From assembly GCA_003144275.1 (NCBI GenBank), contig NJBF01000031.1:1-57495 (forward strand): 57,495 bases of DNA, given 5' to 3'. Below the pieces are notes generated by a model, which did not search any database, was not told where the DNA came from, and saw nothing but the letters and a program-made list of their open reading frames with translations. Position 1 is the first letter of the stretch; each line of letters starts with the position of its first letter. The position numbers were made by a program, and so were the translations under genes. The DNA is from Candidatus Heimdallarchaeota archaeon B3_Heim (lineage in GTDB: Archaea; Asgardarchaeota; Heimdallarchaeia; Hodarchaeales; Hodarchaeaceae). Positions 53,230 through 57,495 of the stretch are shown piece after piece.

Positions 53230-53658
53230 ATGAATCAATCGAATAGTTTAGGAAAATCAGGAGATATCACAGCCAAAAAACCACATATCCTGATAATTGA
53301 TGATGAAAGAGATGCAGTCGAATTATTATCCCTAATTCTAACAAAAAACGGATTTACAGCTGACAAATCGTATAAAGCTGACGATGCAAGATCACTTCTT
53401 GATACCGCAGACACGTTACCTGATATAATCATTCTTGATGTGAAATTACCTGGAACGGACGGGGTAAATTTTTGTAAAGAATTGCAAAAAAACCCTCGTT
53501 ATCAGCATATTCCAGTCATCTTGGTGTCAGCAATGTGTTTTGAAAGCGACATTGAACGTGGACTCGCAGCAGGGGCCAAAGATTATATCTTAAAGCCTTG
53601 GAGTAATATAGACTTAGTAGAACGAATAAAACATCATTTAATAATAAATAAGTCCTAA
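53230..53658 (+). CDS. Stand-alone response regulator receiver domain
   Basis: 142 residues from ATG 53230 (AGTGAT just upstream acts as Shine-Dalgarno; the GTG at 53221 is inside that region). A full receiver: Asp24-Asp25 (IIDDERD), phosphoacceptor Asp70 (IILDVKLPG), Ser100 (LVSAM) and Lys122 (ILKPW). No output domain follows, so it works through a partner. No histidine kinase is seen in the window. The converging next gene has a kinase-like pattern. Confidence 0.88.
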   Translation: MNQSNSLGKSGDITAKKPHILIIDDERDAVELLSLILTKNGFTADKSYKADDARSLLDTADTLPDIIILDVKLPGTDGVNFCKELQKNPRYQHIPVILVSAMCFESDIERGLAAGAKDYILKPWSNIDLVERIKHHLIINKS

Positions 53659-53677
53659 TCTGTACTATGCACTTTGA

Positions 53678-54532
53678 TCAATGTATTTTGATCAGAGGTA
53701 ATATTTCTGCTATGGCGTTAATCTTTTTCATAAGTTTAGATGATATATTAACTTCATCTGTATAACAAAGGGAGACATATTCCTTTAACAGCGTGAGAAG
53801 TAACCGAGAAAAAGCGAAGGTCTCTTCGTTAAGAGAAGAAAATGTCATTAGTTCTTTTGGGATAAATGGTGCATTCTCCTCGTTAATAAAAATCATAGAT
53901 TGATTCAAATTCGAATGTAAGGCATTAAACTCACTAGAACATAGAACACCCATGTAATCGGTGTCTACATAAAACAATAGCCCTTCTTCCGCTCTTAAAA
54001 AGTGGTTATGATTGTAATCTAATAATATCAGCGCTTTAGATGCCAAAAAAAGTAATTCGATCAAATTGTAGATATCTGTCTCCTTTGAATAATCACAAAC
54101 TGGATGAAATAGAAAAGGTTGAAGGACAATTAAAGTTTCATTAGATTCAAGAAAATACGTTTCCGGATAGTGATCAGGCCCTAAAGCATCAATCAGCTGT
54201 TCAATTCGTGTTTTATGGTGGTCTGCGAGATTAAACGCCATATGCAGGTCAGTTGAGGGTTTTTGATAAATTCTAATTGTGAAGTAATCCGAGCGTTTCC
54301 CCCCGTTTGTTTGGAATAAAGGAGAAACTGTAATCACTGGATGGACAAGTCCGAAATCTGGTCGAGTAACTTCATGAAATATATACTGAGACTTATTTCT
54401 TACTCTATCTTCGTGTAAATGAGAAAAATACGTTTCTAATAAGGAAAAAACCTTTTCTGGAGTGGCTTTATTAGTCCATGGCCATTCAACTTCCCTGATT
54501 TCGACGGGAAAATTAAATAAGGAGGCCTTCAT
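53678..54532 (-). CDS. Hypothetical protein with aminoglycoside-phosphotransferase-like pattern
   Basis: 284 residues. Order of elements recalls the APH/protein-kinase-like fold: YFTIRIYQKP (possible beta-3, 83-92), a hinge-like NETLIVLQPF (131-140), LDYNHNHFLR (171-180) in the place of the catalytic HxDxxxxN loop, and LFYVDTDYMG (186-195) like the DFD metal loop. The catalytic Asp (172) and metal Asp (190, 192) are plausible, but the loop His/Asn residues are shifted, so activity is uncertain. Convergent with the response regulator and divergent from the methylase. Function unknown. Confidence 0.5.
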   Translation of the reverse strand: MKASLFNFPVEIREVEWPWTNKATPEKVFSLLETYFSHLHEDRVRNKSQYIFHEVTRPDFGLVHPVITVSPLFQTNGGKRSDYFTIRIYQKPSTDLHMAFNLADHHKTRIEQLIDALGPDHYPETYFLESNETLIVLQPFLFHPVCDYSKETDIYNLIELLFLASKALILLDYNHNHFLRAEEGLLFYVDTDYMGVLCSSEFNALHSNLNQSMIFINEENAPFIPKELMTFSSLNEETFAFSRLLLTLLKEYVSLCYTDEVNISSKLMKKINAIAEILPLIKIH

Positions 54533-54629
54533 CGTTATGAATATATTTATCTCCTAAATCTTAAGATTTTTTATTCAATTTTTTTTTGAAAATTGTCTCT
54601 ACAACTCTAAAAGGAAAAACTATTCATAA

Positions 54630-56642
54630 TTGAAAATAATCCCAATTTTAACGATGGTAATATACCGCAATGACCTAAGTATTCCAAATGATCTCAAGAA
54701 AGTTTTTTCTGACATTCGTAATCATCTAGCTGGAAATTTCAAGGGTATTACACAAGATAATACTCTGGTAGAGCAAGTATTATTCCTATTATTTTGTAAA
54801 ATTCAGGATGAGCTTGAAACTCCTTCTACTGAACCAGTTCTCTTCCAAATTGACCATCCTGAGAAGCAAACACTTGCAGTACGGATTAATAAATTGTTTA
54901 ATGACCTTAAATCCCAATTCAATGGAATTATAGATACCACAAATGACCAATTGATTATTGATGAGGCAAACCTTCGAGTGATTGTGACAGAGTTACAAAC
55001 TTTTGCAATTAGCGAAGCTCCTCGAGATGCAATTGGAGATGCAATAGAGCAAATTTTATTACCAGCATTACGGGGATCTCAAGGTCAATTTTTTACTCCT
55101 AAAAATATTTCGTTAACAATGGCGCAAATCCTAAATCCTAAAGTTGATGAATTAGTCATTGATCCTGCTTGTGGGGCAGGAGGTTTTCTAACAAGTACAT
55201 TGTCACTTCATAAGGATATTAATAACTGTAAATTGTTTGGAATCGACAAAGACGAGTTTTTCGTCAAAATATCCAGATTACATCTAGCAATTCTGAATTA
55301 TCGAAAACCCAGTATTTTCTGTGAAAACTCATTAGAAACACCTGAGAAGTGGACAAACACCACTCAATCTAATATCAGACTGAGTATGTTTGATGTTGTT
55401 TTAAGCAATCCCCCTTTTGGTGCGAAAATTCCTATCACAGATCCAAGGATCTTAGAAAAGTATGAACTGGGACATAAGTGGCAGGATAAGGGCAAAACTT
55501 GGAAGAAAATATCAAAAATACGAGAACGACAACCACCACAAATATTATTCATCGAAAGATGTCTTCAATTGCTAAAACCTGGGGGAAGAATGGCTATTGT
55601 ATTACCTGAAGGAATATTTGGGAATAGTTCAGACCGCTATATTATCGATTTTTTACTCCAGAATTATACCATTTTGGCGGTTATTAGCTGCAGCCACCTT
55701 GCATTTGCGCCCCACACACACATCAAAACTTCTTTATTGTTCATCGAAAAAACAAAACAACAAGGTAATTACCCGATTTTTTTTGCGATAGCGAAGAAAG
55801 TGGGACATGATAAAAATGGGAAGGAAATGTACCGATTCGATGACTTCGGTGAACCTACATTAGATAAAAACGGTAATAAGATCATTGCTGATGATCTACC
55901 TGCTATTACGGAGAATTTTCGTATTTTTAAAACAGGGAAAAGAATAGATTATTCATCATTAGGATTTATCCTCGATCGAGAAAACATCGTTAATAACATC
56001 CTTATTCCTGCATATTACAACCCCAGTATAAATAATCGCTTAGAAGTTTATAGAAATAGACCAGGTTACACACTAATTTCTCTAGGTGATTTAGTCTCGA
56101 GAAACTATGTTTCTATTACGAGAGGACATGAAATTGGTGCAAAGGCGTATGGAACGGGCACGGTACCATTTGTTAGAACAAGTGACATTATAAATTTAGA
56201 AATCAATGTGGATCCTCTAAAACAAGTCAGTAAAGATATATATAATAGATATAAAGACAAGCAAGATATTAGAGCAGGAGATATTTTAATTGTTAATGAT
56301 GGAACGTTTCTCATTGGCAGAAATGCAATGATTACTGAACATGATGAGCAAATCATAATTCAAAGTCACTTAAATAAACTTCGTATTACCTGTGAAAATC
56401 CATTTTTAGACGAATACCTATTACTTTGGAGTTTGAATACAGACATTGTTCAGGAGCAAGTTAAAGCGAAAACCTTCATCCAAGCTACGATATCTACGTT
56501 GGGGGACAGATTAAAGGAAATAGTTCTTGTATTACCCTCTGATTCGGCCGTGAAAAATAAAAGATCATCAGAATTTAGAGAGATTATTTCTCAGAAAAAA
56601 GCATTGAAAAACCGTTTTAAAAAGCTTATCAAGGAGATATAA
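54630..56642 (+). CDS. N6-adenine DNA methyltransferase with fused specificity-like domain (type I HsdM-like)
   Basis: 670 residues. N-terminal helical HsdM-type region (about 10-130), then the gamma-class methyltransferase core: motif I DPACGAGGF (from Asp178) and motif IV SNPPFG (Asn260), with LLKPGGRMAIVLPEGIFGN later. After about residue 470 comes a target-recognition-like domain (ISLGDLV.., PFVRTSDI, GDILIVNDGTFLIGRNAMI, and a coiled C-terminal helix) normally found in a separate HsdS subunit. So this is an M-S fusion, as in type IIG or BREX-like methylases, but no nuclease domain is fused and no HsdR is visible. Start TTG 54630 follows an in-frame TAA; ATG 54654 possible. Confidence 0.85.
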   Translation: MKIIPILTMVIYRNDLSIPNDLKKVFSDIRNHLAGNFKGITQDNTLVEQVLFLLFCKIQDELETPSTEPVLFQIDHPEKQTLAVRINKLFNDLKSQFNGIIDTTNDQLIIDEANLRVIVTELQTFAISEAPRDAIGDAIEQILLPALRGSQGQFFTPKNISLTMAQILNPKVDELVIDPACGAGGFLTSTLSLHKDINNCKLFGIDKDEFFVKISRLHLAILNYRKPSIFCENSLETPEKWTNTTQSNIRLSMFDVVLSNPPFGAKIPITDPRILEKYELGHKWQDKGKTWKKISKIRERQPPQILFIERCLQLLKPGGRMAIVLPEGIFGNSSDRYIIDFLLQNYTILAVISCSHLAFAPHTHIKTSLLFIEKTKQQGNYPIFFAIAKKVGHDKNGKEMYRFDDFGEPTLDKNGNKIIADDLPAITENFRIFKTGKRIDYSSLGFILDRENIVNNILIPAYYNPSINNRLEVYRNRPGYTLISLGDLVSRNYVSITRGHEIGAKAYGTGTVPFVRTSDIINLEINVDPLKQVSKDIYNRYKDKQDIRAGDILIVNDGTFLIGRNAMITEHDEQIIIQSHLNKLRITCENPFLDEYLLLWSLNTDIVQEQVKAKTFIQATISTLGDRLKEIVLVLPSDSAVKNKRSSEFREIISQKKALKNRFKKLIKEI

Positions 56643-56643
56643 G

Positions 56644-57375
56644 CTATAACATTTTATCTAATTGCCATCTTTTATTTTCAAGGACATCGAACTCTTTAGA
56701 GGTTATGCTGGGAAAAATTTGACAAGTATAGCTAATATGATTATCACGGATGGATTTTATGCATATGGCTCTTACCCATGTTTCCAAACGTTTTATTCGT
56801 GTTACTCGGTCCATTGCAGCAAATAATTGGCCATATTTTAACGCTCGGTGTTTTATATCGAAAATTTCCTCCTCTGAATAGCCTTCATAATTAATTTCAG
56901 TATTCATAATTCTTATCAGGGTTGAAAGAAGAACTCTGGCTGGAGTTTCAGACCGAATTTTTCTCCATTTATTTCGCATTTTTGGATAGATCTTTAAAAG
57001 TCTTAATCGCCATGTTCTCAATTTCTGTTTGTTTAAATCAACACCTAAAGCATTATTAATCTCTTGTAGGGTAGAATCTAATAATGATAGACCCCGAAAA
57101 ATTAACAATAGATCAATGTAAGCTAAATACGCATACAAACGATCCCCTTGTAATCTCAAACCCAATTCTTTTGGTTTTGTATTTTTGAATGAATTTGTAA
57201 TCATATCTAGCCATTTCAAAGGAAAAAATTCTGCAAGGCGGGATGCAATATCAGTATTGATTTGAAACCGATTGTCGCAACCAGTTTCCTCATGAGTAAT
57301 GCAATTATATGTATTTTTAAGCCTATAGAAATGTGAAGGAACCTTTCTATCCAATCGGATCAGTGTACCTAGCAT
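56644..57375 (-). CDS. Hypothetical protein with cyclin/helix-turn-helix-like segment
   Basis: 243 residues. Not recognised. A central helical region (about 70-135) includes LQEINNALGVDLNKQKLRTWRLRLLK, which reads like the last helices of a TFB cyclin repeat or a helix-turn-helix. It is Arg/Lys-rich, fitting nucleic-acid binding. No Cys ribbon as in TFB. It converges on the methylase gene with a 1-base gap, so the two may belong to one accessory island. Confidence 0.5.
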   Translation of the reverse strand: MLGTLIRLDRKVPSHFYRLKNTYNCITHEETGCDNRFQINTDIASRLAEFFPLKWLDMITNSFKNTKPKELGLRLQGDRLYAYLAYIDLLLIFRGLSLLDSTLQEINNALGVDLNKQKLRTWRLRLLKIYPKMRNKWRKIRSETPARVLLSTLIRIMNTEINYEGYSEEEIFDIKHRALKYGQLFAAMDRVTRIKRLETWVRAICIKSIRDNHISYTCQIFPSITSKEFDVLENKRWQLDKML

Positions 57376-57495
57376 GGTTTTTACAATGAAAATCCACTAA
57401 AAGGGTTTTTAACAGCGACCCATAAGCATTAAAGGGCAGAAACTCGACCGAAATTCGAGTAAAAATGACAGTCAAATTCCTACCCGTTAGACAAG
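57376..57495. other. Right edge with possible start of a plus-strand gene
   Basis: About 120 bases. A small inverted repeat ACTCG/CGAGT (57442-57460) precedes ATG 57465, which opens a frame running off the window (MTVKFLPVRQ). It is the divergent promoter region of the preceding minus-strand gene; the partial frame is too short to identify. Confidence 0.25.

Noticed and set aside
1..57495. CRISPR array, rRNA or tRNA genes
   Set aside because: No regularly spaced direct repeats were seen, and no gap shows a convincing tRNA cloverleaf or rRNA-like sequence by eye. A tRNAscan-SE and covariance search would settle it.

Overview
The window looks archaeal and most likely comes from an Asgard archaeon (Heimdallarchaeia-like is my best guess). 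Reasons: an archaeal/eukaryal-type isoleucyl-tRNA synthetase, an archaeal Lhr helicase with its usual metallophosphoesterase partner, a KaiC/GvpD-like ATPase, a beta-CASP nuclease, a large load of paralogue-poor 'hypothetical' proteins, and eukaryote-flavoured small domains (EF-hand pair, Roadblock/LC7-like, a longin-like N-terminus). TTG and GTG starts are common, and many starts follow a GGTGA or AGTGAT Shine-Dalgarno sequence, as expected from an archaeal 16S 3' end. The lineage call is inference; no rRNA or tRNA gene is visible in the window.

Layout. 1-8.3 kb: a THUMP/SPOUT-like RNA methylase carrying two EF-hands (-), then mtnA, a small unknown, a KaiC/GvpD-like ATPase and a beta-CASP nuclease with a novel N-terminal half (+), then a nitrilase-family hydrolase overlapping a CPBP protease (-). 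8.4-13.3 kb: two large unknowns (+), one longin-like with a TPR-like tail, facing a flotillin/NfeD pair (-). 13.5-19.4 kb: a methylcrotonyl-CoA carboxylase operon (biotin carboxylase, separate biotin carrier, carboxyltransferase, methylglutaconyl-CoA hydratase-like crotonase), an alpha/beta hydrolase and a previously unlisted 53-codon gene. 19.4-23.2 kb: a nitrogen/NAD module (glutamine synthetase, nitrilase-family amidase overlapping NAD synthetase, class II amidotransferase).

23.2-33 kb (all -): a short alanyl-tRNA synthetase of the kind found in CPR bacteria, a 1180-residue protein with a duplicated domain and a Glu-rich N-terminus, a glycosylation-site-rich surface protein, and IleRS. 33.2-38.3 kb: an unknown, a Roadblock-like protein with an inositol-monophosphatase-family enzyme, an ArsR-like regulator, small proteins and a nucleotidyltransferase. 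38.4-43.3 kb: the Lhr metallophosphoesterase and Lhr helicase tail to tail, then a NadE paralogue with a damaged ATP-pyrophosphatase loop. 43.4-48.8 kb is a decayed patch: the C-terminal remnant of an ArsB/NhaD-type permease jammed against an OsmC gene, a UbiA prenyltransferase, a methyltransferase, a 5'-truncated hexapeptide transferase, a solo TnpB (IS605 family) with an intact RuvC site, and rubrerythrin.

48.9-57.5 kb: small membrane and nuclease-like proteins, a WalJ-like MBL protein, an amidohydrolase, a GNAT acetyltransferase, a stand-alone response regulator beside a kinase-like protein, and an N6-adenine methylase that carries its own specificity-like domain, with no restriction subunit visible.

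The strongest leads are the EF-hand/SPOUT fusion, the CPR-like AlaRS, the duplicated-domain giant between the two synthetase genes, the degenerate NadE paralogue, and the amidase-NadE overlap that looks like a split glutamine-dependent NAD synthetase fed by the adjacent glutamine synthetase.
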